This document shows, one piece after another, positions 16,992 to 23,895 of a stretch of DNA of 64,000 nucleotides (positions within the stretch are counted from its first letter, which is position 1; each line of letters begins with the position of its first letter). Origin of the DNA: Faecalibacterium prausnitzii (GTDB lineage: Bacteria; Bacillota; Clostridia; Oscillospirales; Ruminococcaceae). Below the pieces are notes generated by a model. That model worked only from the letters and a program-made list of their open reading frames with translations. It was not told the origin of the DNA and did no database searches. The position numbers were made by a program, and so were the translations under genes. The stretch lies in the NCBI RefSeq assembly GCF_003287405.1, contig NZ_PRLD01000006.1, forward strand, positions 109,522-173,521, in the 5' to 3' direction.

Positions 16992-17183
16992 AGCGTGCTC
17001 GCCCTCTCAGGCGCTAACGCGCCAGCTCTCCCAAAGGGAGAGCCTTTGGCATAGCGACAAAGTTTCCGGTTGAACCTGAGGCTCTTCCTGTGCGGAAAGC
17101 CTTCCCCCAGCCGGGGGAAGGTGGCGCGCAGCGACAAAAGGGGGAGTCTGTCACCGCAGGTGACTGAGAGGGCGAGGCCGCTG
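16992..17183. repeat. MITE-like repeat, family A copy 3
   Basis: It is bounded by AGCGTGCTCGCCCTCTCAG and GAGAGGGCGAGGCCGCTG. The inner units include GGCGCTAACGCGCC, CCCCCAGCCGGGGGAAG and TGTCACCGCAGGTGAC hairpins. Confidence 0.8.
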
Positions 17184-17200
17184 ACCATGTGCAGCTCTTA

Positions 17201-17362
17201 TTATGTTCCGCTCTCTGCCGTATGGTAGATGCCAAAGGTGTTGTCCGGGGCAGGCATCTCCACCCGGGAGGCGCGGTCGTTCACCGCCCACATCATAGCG
17301 CCCATAGCGCCCAGCACCACCAGAATGATGAGCCATTTTACTGCATTGGGTAATTTTTTCAT
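17201..17362 (-). CDS. Small single-pass membrane protein
   Basis: The 53-residue product has one membrane helix (about 9-27, WLIILVVLGAMGAMMWAV) and a short exterior tail ending FGIYHTAESGT. Its ATG overlaps the pectinesterase stop (ATGA), which supports real translation. No family is recognised. Confidence 0.6.
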   Translation of the reverse strand: MKKLPNAVKWLIILVVLGAMGAMMWAVNDRASRVEMPAPDNTFGIYHTAESGT

Positions 17363-18324
17363 TCCGTTATCCTTTCCGTAGTCTCCATGCGGCACTTCTG
17401 CCGGGCAGCGCGCAGCAGCGCAGCGGCTTCAGCAGCCGAAAGCGCCTGTACCCAGCCGGGGCGCTCCCCTGCGCCCGCGCCGGTGCTGCCTGCTTCGGCA
17501 AAGCCGGCCAGCGCCGTGTCGGTGCGGTCGTTCCAGCCGGCAAAGCCCTCTGGCGCAATATGCGCCCCAAGGCGGCAGTCCAGCACCGCCGTTTTGCCGG
17601 TAGGCCGCCACGGTCTGCCCAGATACACGCTGCCCGCCGGGCAGTCCGAGACAAAATCGCAGTCCCAGAACACAAAGCCCAGCCCATCTGCCGCACCGGA
17701 GGGCGCGGTGACCCAGCTGTGCGCAAGGCCATTGTCCACCGTGCGCAGGGTGCAGTGCTCAAACAGGGCGTCCGCCCCGCCAAAGATAAAATCAATGTCC
17801 CCGGCGATCTCGCAGGCGTGGTAATACTGTGCGCTTGCCCGGCGGGGTGCCAGCCCGCGCGGGCCCAGAAAGCCGTCCTTCTCCCGCTCTTTCTCCGGCA
17901 GAGGGGCGCAAAACAGGGTGTCCTGATTGCCCAGCAGCCGCACGCGGCTGAACGCCGCCCGGGCGCTGTCCACATAGGCTGCGATGGCCTGTCCCGCCTT
18001 TGCGCCGGGGCCTGCATCGTTCTCGATGGTCATATCCTCCACCCGCAGCTTTTCGCCGCTGAAAAAGGCGGTGTAGCTGCGGAAGGTGTGGGTAGGACGC
18101 CCGTCCGGGTGCGGCAGCTTGCCGCCGTCGTTCCATACCAGCCGGGTGGCATCCATGCCCGCGCCCGTAAGGGTGATATCCTTCTTCTCACAAACCAGCT
18201 TTTCCCGGTAAATACCCGGTGCGATGCGGATGACCGCAGGGCAGTCGTAGGGCACCGCCAGCACCGCCTCGGAAATGGTGGTAAACTGTCCGCTGCCGTC
18301 GGGTGCAACGTTGATGGTAAACAT
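17359..18324 (-). CDS. Pectinesterase (CE8 family)
   Basis: The 321-residue beta-helix enzyme removes methyl esters from homogalacturonan. Family residues are all visible: GNQDTLF with the acid/base Asp at 135, GDIDFIFG with the nucleophile Asp at 178, and YLGRPWRP with the substrate Arg at 237. There is no signal peptide, so it should act in the cytoplasm on imported oligogalacturonides rather than on polymeric pectin. The start is the ATG at 18324 with GGAGG upstream. It is followed without a gap by the small membrane protein. Pectin use fits a gut Faecalibacterium-like host. Confidence 0.92.
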   Translation of the reverse strand: MFTINVAPDGSGQFTTISEAVLAVPYDCPAVIRIAPGIYREKLVCEKKDITLTGAGMDATRLVWNDGGKLPHPDGRPTHTFRSYTAFFSGEKLRVEDMTIENDAGPGAKAGQAIAAYVDSARAAFSRVRLLGNQDTLFCAPLPEKEREKDGFLGPRGLAPRRASAQYYHACEIAGDIDFIFGGADALFEHCTLRTVDNGLAHSWVTAPSGAADGLGFVFWDCDFVSDCPAGSVYLGRPWRPTGKTAVLDCRLGAHIAPEGFAGWNDRTDTALAGFAEAGSTGAGAGERPGWVQALSAAEAAALLRAARQKCRMETTERITE

Positions 18325-18371
18325 AAGCCGCCTCCTGCGCCCGGCACTGCCGGGCTGAAAAATATGCTTCC

Positions 18372-18400
18372 AGTATACCCCTCCTTCCCGTAAATTGCAA
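18372..18400 (-). promoter_or_regulatory. Sigma-A promoter of the pectinesterase gene
   Basis: TTGCAA (18395-18400) and TATACT (18372-18377) with a 17-base spacer. The leader then contains the palindrome CCCGGCACTGCCGGG (18340-18354 region), which may be an operator or a small hairpin. Confidence 0.65.
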
Positions 18401-18417
18401 CGGAAACTCTGCCGCCG

Positions 18418-20712
18418 TCACCCGCTCTTTTCCAGCCGGAGCACGGCGGCGGTGATATCATCCGGGCGGCCGGTCTTTTGTGCGCGGATGCGGGCGGTCT
18501 CCACCAGCGTTTCGGCCAGCTTTTCCGGCGCGTCTCCTGCCGCCGCCGAAAGCTCCACCTGCTTTGCCACCCAGCCCGCGCCGTCCACCAGCAAGCCGTC
18601 CGATACCAGCACCGCGTAGTCCCCGGCGGTCAGGTGCACCACCCGGCTCTGTCCGTTCACCCCGCCCAGCACCCCCATGGGCAGAGTGGCTTCGCCCACG
18701 GCCCGCACCCGCCCGCCGTGCACCAGAAACCCCGGAGCAGCCCCGGCCTTGAACAGCCGCGCCGTGCCGGTGTATAGGTCCACGCTGATGAGGTCCAGCG
18801 TTGCGCCGCTCTCGTCCTCGCTTTTCAGCGCCAGCGCCACGTTCACCAGCCGCGCCGCCAGCTCGGCGGTAAAGCCCGCCTTGAGCAGCCGGGCGGTCAG
18901 CTCTGCCGCCAGATTGCCGTCCACCGCCGCCGGGCGTCCGGTGCCCATACCGTCACATAGGATCATCTGCGCCGCCGTAGGGCTGCAGAATTGCTGCACC
19001 GCATCCCCGGATACCTCACCCCGGGCGGCAGCGCTTGCCGCGCCGAACACCGCCCGCAGCGCCGGTCTTTCGCTGAACAGCAGGGTGGTCATACCCTTGC
19101 AGGAGAGCACCTGCGGCACCTCCAGCGTGCGGCGGCAGATATGCCCCACCTCCCCCGCCAGCGCTGCCAGCTCCTGCGGGGTGAACCGGGTGCGCGGCAG
19201 GGTGACGGCGGCATGGGTGCGGCCAAGGTCGTCCAGCGTGACGGCGCACTCCTGCGGCGGCGCACCCAGCCCGGTAAAGAACTCCGCCACCCGGCTGGAT
19301 TTATAGGGTTCCGGGTCGCCGGGACGCCCCAGCTGCTCGCTGAGCACCCCAAGCGCTTCGGCTACGGCGCTGTACTGCTCGGTCAGGGCGGTGCGCATGG
19401 CTTCGGAATGGATGCGCGCTTCCTTGCGGCTGCGGTACAGCGCAAAGCTGCGCCCCGCCGCCGCACACAGCGCCGCCGGGTGGATGCAGCGGGACAATTC
19501 CCCGGGCAACTGCGCGGTCTCCACGCTGCCATTCTGTTCCAGCAGCGGACGCAGCGCTTCCATGCCCGCCATGGTGGCAGTGTATTCCTGCTTCCAGCAG
19601 GTCTCCCGCCGCCCGCAGTTAAAACAAAGGGTATCATGTACATTATCTATGACCCAGCGGAAACCTTCCCGCCGCCGGGGCAAGCCCTCGTAGACCGCGT
19701 TCACCGTCTCCGCCAGTGAGGAAAGGCTCTGCGCCACGGCTTCCAGCCGGGTAGATGCCGCCGCACTGCGGGCGGGCGCGGGGGCGCTCTCTCCGCTCTG
19801 TGAGATGTCTGCCGCCGGGGCAAGCCAACCGCCGGGCAGCAGGCAGCCCACCGCCATGCCGCCGCAGGCGCTGAACAGCATCCCAAAGGCATTTCCGGGC
19901 GGCTGCACGCAGAGCACCCCGGACACGCACCCGCCCGCGTAGGCGGCAAGGGTCTCCACCCGCCGTCCGGGCGCCAGCACCGCCGCCGCTGCCGTGGCAC
20001 AGCCCAGCCCCGCTGCCGCCGGGGCAAGGGCAGGGTCTGCGGCGCAGAGGGCTGCGCCCAGCACCGCACTTCCGCTCAGGGCGGCAAACCTCTGTGCCCG
20101 GCAGCACAGTGCCAGCTCTGCGGCGGCACACACCAATACCCCGGGCGAAAACCATCCCCACCGCACACTGCCCAGCGCCGCTGCCACGGCTGCGCCCACC
20201 AGCAGCGTGCCCATGTCCGGGCGCTCCGGGGCAAATTTGCGCAGCCCAAAGCCGATGCTCACCGCAAGCAATGCGTCCGCCGCGCTGTACAGCAAAAGGT
20301 CTGCCCCGCCGCTGCTGCCCAGCGCAAAACACAGCGCCATGCCGGTCAATGTACCGCAGCCCGCCAACGCGGCGGGTACAAACCTTTGCGGCAGCAGCCA
20401 GCGTGCTGCCACGGCAGCGCCCAGCGCACACAGCTGACACAGGCTGCGCAGCGAGAGTGCTCCCAGCCCGTGGAGCAGCAGCCCCAGCGCCGCCCCTGCC
20501 GCGCAGGGGGCAAAGCAATCCTCTGCCAGCCCAAGGGTCAGCCCCAGCCCAAAGGGCATCAGCGCCCCGTACAGCACCGCCCAGCCGCCGGCAAAGCCGA
20601 TGCCCACCGCTGCCAGCCGCCGCGCCGCCGGGCGCAGCATCGCCCGTGCCGCCAAGGGCGAAGGCTGCAAACACCGCCCGTCCGAAGATAAAACACCCAT
20701 CCGCTCTGTCAT
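18418..20712 (-). CDS. spoIIE: SpoIIE-like membrane serine phosphatase
   Basis: The 764-residue protein has an N-terminal bundle of about ten hydrophobic segments (to about residue 300), a central linker with CxxC-like Cys pairs, and a C-terminal PP2C phosphatase. Metal-site motifs are LCDGMGTGRPA, VLVSDGLLVDG and GRPDDITAAVL. SpoIIE dephosphorylates SpoIIAA to activate sigma-F in endospore formers and also acts at the polar septum. No other sporulation gene lies in the window. The ATG at 20712 follows GGGGGATTTTT; the ribosome site is in the arm of a hairpin (see findings). An upstream in-frame extension has no ribosome site. Confidence 0.88.
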   Translation of the reverse strand: MTERMGVLSSDGRCLQPSPLAARAMLRPAARRLAAVGIGFAGGWAVLYGALMPFGLGLTLGLAEDCFAPCAAGAALGLLLHGLGALSLRSLCQLCALGAAVAARWLLPQRFVPAALAGCGTLTGMALCFALGSSGGADLLLYSAADALLAVSIGFGLRKFAPERPDMGTLLVGAAVAAALGSVRWGWFSPGVLVCAAAELALCCRAQRFAALSGSAVLGAALCAADPALAPAAAGLGCATAAAAVLAPGRRVETLAAYAGGCVSGVLCVQPPGNAFGMLFSACGGMAVGCLLPGGWLAPAADISQSGESAPAPARSAAASTRLEAVAQSLSSLAETVNAVYEGLPRRREGFRWVIDNVHDTLCFNCGRRETCWKQEYTATMAGMEALRPLLEQNGSVETAQLPGELSRCIHPAALCAAAGRSFALYRSRKEARIHSEAMRTALTEQYSAVAEALGVLSEQLGRPGDPEPYKSSRVAEFFTGLGAPPQECAVTLDDLGRTHAAVTLPRTRFTPQELAALAGEVGHICRRTLEVPQVLSCKGMTTLLFSERPALRAVFGAASAAARGEVSGDAVQQFCSPTAAQMILCDGMGTGRPAAVDGNLAAELTARLLKAGFTAELAARLVNVALALKSEDESGATLDLISVDLYTGTARLFKAGAAPGFLVHGGRVRAVGEATLPMGVLGGVNGQSRVVHLTAGDYAVLVSDGLLVDGAGWVAKQVELSAAAGDAPEKLAETLVETARIRAQKTGRPDDITAAVLRLEKSG

Positions 20713-20718
20713 AAAAAT

Positions 20719-20738
20719 CCCCCGCTTTCCGGCGGGGA
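20719..20738 (-). promoter_or_regulatory. Hairpin covering the spoIIE ribosome-binding site
   Basis: In the minus-strand leader CTCCCCGC pairs with GCGGGGGA, and the latter is the only ribosome-binding sequence for the ATG at 20712. Folding should limit translation. Confidence 0.5.
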
Positions 20739-20839
20739 GTTTTGTTCTGTTCCCCGCACTGTCTGCATATACTGTAACGCGGGGCAGCGGCGCTTTTTGG
20801 CGCGGTGCATAGAACCGTCCCAAACCCGCCCAAAGACGC

Positions 20840-20880
20840 AAAAAAGCCCTGCGGCCGTCATTTTGCCGCAGGGCTTTGGG
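20840..20880 (-). terminator. Terminator of the gltX-DUF4160 transcript
   Basis: On the minus strand AAAGCCCTGCGGC pairs with GCCGCAGGGCTTT across an eight-base loop and ends in TTTTTT. Confidence 0.85.
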
Positions 20881-20895
20881 GGTATTTTCAACTGT

Positions 20896-21174
20896 TCAGC
20901 AGAAATAGCGGATCTCGCCAAAAAAGGCTGTCCATTTTTCGATCACTTCCCCGCTGCGCGCTTCAATAACTGCCATAATGTTGCGCAGTACCCGGGGCGG
21001 GATCTGAGAGTTATTATTGCACAGGTAGCAGCCGCCCGCCTTGGTGATCCAGATCTTGGTGGCGTTGCTGTTGGGTGCCCCCTGTGCAACGTGCACATGG
21101 ATCGGCTCCAGCGGTTCGTTCTCATTGGCCCAGAAGTAGACCCAGTAGGAGCCAACCTTAAAAACCTGCGGCAT
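20896..21174 (-). CDS. DUF4160 family protein
   Basis: The 92-residue protein starts with FKVGSYWVYFWANENEPLEPIHVHV and continues with ATKIWITKAGG, matching the DUF4160 family. These small proteins often pair with another small gene and have been suspected of being toxin-antitoxin partners; that is not proved. AAGGAGGCGTGGAAA precedes the ATG. The gene overlaps the upstream partner by 17 bases, so the two are coupled. Confidence 0.85.
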   Translation of the reverse strand: MPQVFKVGSYWVYFWANENEPLEPIHVHVAQGAPNSNATKIWITKAGGCYLCNNNSQIPPRVLRNIMAVIEARSGEVIEKWTAFFGEIRYFC

Positions 21175-21430
21175 TTTCCACGCCTCCTTCTTGGGAGAAC
21201 TGCAAGATCAGATGCGCGGTGGACTCCACGATCTTCTGATACCGCGCGATCTCCTCCGGCGTGAAGCCGTGCACCTCCTGCCAGTCATAGTCCGGCAGCC
21301 AGCACACTGCTGAGTGGAAACAATCTTCTGCATCCGGTTTTTCAAGGTACACCTTCACCCGGCCATCGGGCTTCATCTCGGAATGCACGATCTCGGTATC
21401 GTCATCCAATGTCATAAACGGGTACATCAT
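21158..21430 (-). CDS. Small partner of the DUF4160 protein
   Basis: The 90-residue acidic protein has the stretches DDDTEIVHSEMKPDGRVKVY and VHGFTPEEIARYQKIVEST. I have a loose memory of such proteins standing before DUF4160 genes but cannot name the family. GGGAGG lies eight bases before the ATG at 21430; a GTG seven codons earlier is less likely. It follows gltX by 35 bases and overlaps the DUF4160 gene, so the pair rides on the gltX transcript. Confidence 0.7.
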   Translation of the reverse strand: MMYPFMTLDDDTEIVHSEMKPDGRVKVYLEKPDAEDCFHSAVCWLPDYDWQEVHGFTPEEIARYQKIVESTAHLILQFSQEGGVENAAGF

Positions 21431-21465
21431 AGGTTCCACCTCCCAGATCACTATACTTATATCGC

Positions 21466-22935
21466 TCAGCCGTTCAGCTTTGCAATGGCATCCTGCACGC
21501 GCTGCAGGGTCTTTTCGCGGCCCATCATGCAGGCAAGGTCGGTGCCGCCGCCGGGGGTGCGCTGCTTGCCGGACAGGGCAATGCCCAGCGGGTAGAGCAG
21601 CCAGCCGTTCTTTTTGCCCAGTTCTTCGGCCTTGGCCTTGCAGGCATCGAACACGGCATCGCGGTTTGCAAAATCCAGTGCCTCATCGCTCAGCACCGGC
21701 AGCAGGGCTTCCAGTGCTTCCTTGGCCGTTTCCGGGGTGGTCTTTTGCTTTTTGTTGGCGTACAGGCTCACGTCGTACTCCGGCATGGCGTCAAAGAAAT
21801 CCAGCTGCTCGGGGATCTCGCCCAGCACCTCGCACCGGGGCTGCAGGTTTGCGCACAGCAGCTTTTTGTCGATGGCGCTGTGCACGGCGCTGTCGATCCA
21901 CGGCTCGGCCTTTTTCTGGAACTCCTCGGGGCTCAGGCGGCGGATATACTCCGCATTGATGGCGCGCAGCTTGAGGGGGTCGAAGATGGCGGGGGACTTG
22001 GAGATGCCCTCCGGGGACCAGATCTTGACCAGCTCCGGCAGGGAGAAGATCTCCTGCTCGGCGTACTCGCCGCGGGGGCTCCAGCCCAGCAGGCAGATAT
22101 AGTTCAGCACAGCTTCGGTCAAGTAGCCCTTAGCCACCAGATCCTGATAGCTTGCATCGCCGTTGCGCTTGGACAGCTTGTTCTGCGCGTCCTTCATCAC
22201 CGGCGGGCAGTGGATATAGGTGGGGATGTCCCAGCCAAAGGCCTGATACAGCAGGTTATACTTGGGGGTGGAGGACAGGTACTCGCTACCGCGGATGACG
22301 TGGGTAATGCCCATCAGGTGGTCATCCACCACGTTAGCAAAGTTATAGGTGGGCATTCCATCGGTCTTGATGAGGATCTGGTCGTCCATCTCGCTGTTGT
22401 TCACCTCGATGTGGCCGTACACCACATCGTCAAAGCCGGTCACGCCCTCGCGGGGGATCTTCTGGCGGATGACGTAAGGCTCGCCTGCGGCAAGGCGCTT
22501 TTCCACTTCCTCCTTGGGCAGCTCGCGGCAGCAGCCGTCGTAGTGGGTCATCTCACCGGCAGCGCGCTGCTCGGCGTGCAGAGCTTCCAGCCGCTCCTCG
22601 GTGCAGAAGCAGTAATAGGCCTTGCCCTCTGCCACCAGCTGCTCGGCATACTGCTTGAACATCCCCATGCGCTCGCTCTGCACATAGGGGCCCACGGGGC
22701 CGCCGATATCCGGGCCCTCGTCCCACAAAAGGCCGGTCTCCCGCAGGGTGTTGTAGATGACATCCACAGCGCCCTCCACATAGCGGCCCTGATCGGTGTC
22801 CTCGATGCGCAGGATGAAGGTGCCATCCTCGTGCTTGGCCATCAGGTAGGTGTACAGGGCAGTACGCAGGTTGCCAACGTGCATATAACCCGTGGGCGAG
22901 GGTGCAAAACGGGTGCGGACTTTATTGCTCGGCAT
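21466..22935 (-). CDS. gltX: Glutamyl-tRNA synthetase
   Basis: The 489-residue class I synthetase charges tRNA-Glu, and usually tRNA-Gln in this group, with glutamate. The HIGH-type motif is PSPTGYMHVGN (12-22) and the second signature is KLSKR (253-257). Cysteines near 109-111 and 135-136 fit the zinc-binding insertion. The length is normal for the family. The ATG at 22935 is preceded by AAAGGAG; the upstream in-frame extension overlaps the promoter and is not used. No T-box leader is visible in the short 5' region. Confidence 0.95.
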   Translation of the reverse strand: MPSNKVRTRFAPSPTGYMHVGNLRTALYTYLMAKHEDGTFILRIEDTDQGRYVEGAVDVIYNTLRETGLLWDEGPDIGGPVGPYVQSERMGMFKQYAEQLVAEGKAYYCFCTEERLEALHAEQRAAGEMTHYDGCCRELPKEEVEKRLAAGEPYVIRQKIPREGVTGFDDVVYGHIEVNNSEMDDQILIKTDGMPTYNFANVVDDHLMGITHVIRGSEYLSSTPKYNLLYQAFGWDIPTYIHCPPVMKDAQNKLSKRNGDASYQDLVAKGYLTEAVLNYICLLGWSPRGEYAEQEIFSLPELVKIWSPEGISKSPAIFDPLKLRAINAEYIRRLSPEEFQKKAEPWIDSAVHSAIDKKLLCANLQPRCEVLGEIPEQLDFFDAMPEYDVSLYANKKQKTTPETAKEALEALLPVLSDEALDFANRDAVFDACKAKAEELGKKNGWLLYPLGIALSGKQRTPGGGTDLACMMGREKTLQRVQDAIAKLNG

Positions 22936-22987
22936 AGAAAAACGCTCCTTTATTCTCATGCAAAAAATTTGCGGATAGCTATGTTTT

Positions 22988-23016
22988 ATTGTACTTATTC
23001 TGCGCAGTTTTGTCAA
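22988..23016 (-). promoter_or_regulatory. Sigma-A promoter of gltX
   Basis: TTGACA (23011-23016) and TACAAT (22988-22993) with a 17-base spacer on the minus strand, one of the closest to consensus in the window. Confidence 0.8.
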
Positions 23017-23041
23017 TGCGGGATAATATCATACACCCATG

Positions 23042-23088
23042 CAAAAAGGGGCTGCTGCATCAAATGCTGTGCAGCAGCCCCTTTTGCG
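23042..23088 (-). terminator. Terminator of the XRE-membrane protein pair
   Basis: AAAGGGGCTGCTGC pairs with GCAGCAGCCCCTTT around a 14-base loop and, on the minus strand, ends in TTTTTGC. Confidence 0.85.
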
Positions 23089-23093
23089 TAATA

Positions 23094-23537
23094 TTATTCT
23101 CCGTCCTTCGGGTCATCCAGATGCTCGCGCCGTTTGCGTACCAGAGCGACGCACAGTTGCAGCAATGCAAAGCACAGGATGCCGGCAAAAACACCGGCAA
23201 AAGCGGCACCGACCCAGTATCCACTGGAAAACCCGCTGATCAGCGTAACCGCCACCGCAGCCACCAGAGAATACACAGCATTGGCCAGGGGCGTATCCGA
23301 AAAGTGGCGTTCCCACAGACCATTGCGCAGACACGCGACAACCATATAAATGCAGCCGATCATGAATACGACCCACTCTCCGGCGGCCTTGTCCGCAGCC
23401 CCGAACACCGTCTGCACGATCCACGCCGCCAGAAGGCTGTACCACAGCAGCCAGAAGCCATGGCTTTCAATTTTGCGCATGGTCTGCTCCTGCATCTCGT
23501 CCAACTGGTTTTTCTTGCTGTATAGTGAAAATTTCAT
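23094..23537 (-). CDS. DUF6773-like membrane protein
   Basis: The 147-residue protein has a short basic N-terminus with DEMQEQTMRKIESHGF, then four membrane segments and a charged tail KRREHLDDPKDGE. This layout, next to a small XRE regulator, is typical of the DUF6773 group. The role is unknown. GGGAGGAATGAGTT precedes the ATG, which lies three bases after the regulator stop, so the pair is one operon. Confidence 0.7.
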   Translation of the reverse strand: MKFSLYSKKNQLDEMQEQTMRKIESHGFWLLWYSLLAAWIVQTVFGAADKAAGEWVVFMIGCIYMVVACLRNGLWERHFSDTPLANAVYSLVAAVAVTLISGFSSGYWVGAAFAGVFAGILCFALLQLCVALVRKRREHLDDPKDGE

Positions 23538-23540
23538 AAC

Positions 23541-23738
23541 TCATTCCTCCCAGAACAGTTCATCCAATGTCTTATCCAGAATTTTACAGATACTGCGGCA
23601 AAGGTTGATGGTGGGGTTGTACTCCCCTTTTTCAATGGCGTTGATAGTCTGGCGCGAAACGCCTGCCGCTTCGGCAAGCGCGCCTTGCGTCATATCCTTT
23701 TCCGCACGGGCGGCCTTTAATTTCAGGTTCTTCGGCAT
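23541..23738 (-). CDS. Small XRE-family transcriptional regulator
   Basis: The 65-residue protein is a lone helix-turn-helix of the YozG-like group: KAARAEKDMTQGALAEAAGVSRQTINAIEKG with the C-terminal CKILDKTLDELFWEE. It probably controls its own two-gene operon. The ATG at 23738 has AAGGAGCG upstream; the longer frame begins inside the promoter. The neighbouring membrane protein is the likely regulated or sensing partner. Confidence 0.9.
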   Translation of the reverse strand: MPKNLKLKAARAEKDMTQGALAEAAGVSRQTINAIEKGEYNPTINLCRSICKILDKTLDELFWEE

Positions 23739-23788
23739 TGATACGCTCCTTTCCTGCCGGGTCGGCATTTGTTTTATCCTCTGGACAT

Positions 23789-23817
23789 ATAGTAGCATTT
23801 ACCATTCTAAATGTCAA
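23789..23817 (-). promoter_or_regulatory. Sigma-A promoter of the XRE-membrane protein pair
   Basis: TTGACA (23812-23817) and TACTAT (23789-23794) with a 17-base spacer on the minus strand. Confidence 0.75.
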
Positions 23818-23848
23818 GTATATATTACAAAAAGTTTTTGCACGCAGA

Positions 23849-23886
23849 CAAAAAGCACCCCGGCTGTTTTCAGCCGGGGTGCTTTG
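23849..23886 (-). terminator. Terminator of the ecf-truA-clpE cluster
   Basis: AAAGCACCCCGGCTG pairs with CAGCCGGGGTGCTTT and on the minus strand ends in a T-rich tract. Confidence 0.9.
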
Positions 23887-23895
23887 CGGTTATGA

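Noticed and set aside
22936..23040. T-box or other riboswitch before gltX
   Set aside because: Only about 50 bases lie between the promoter and the start codon, too short for a T-box.
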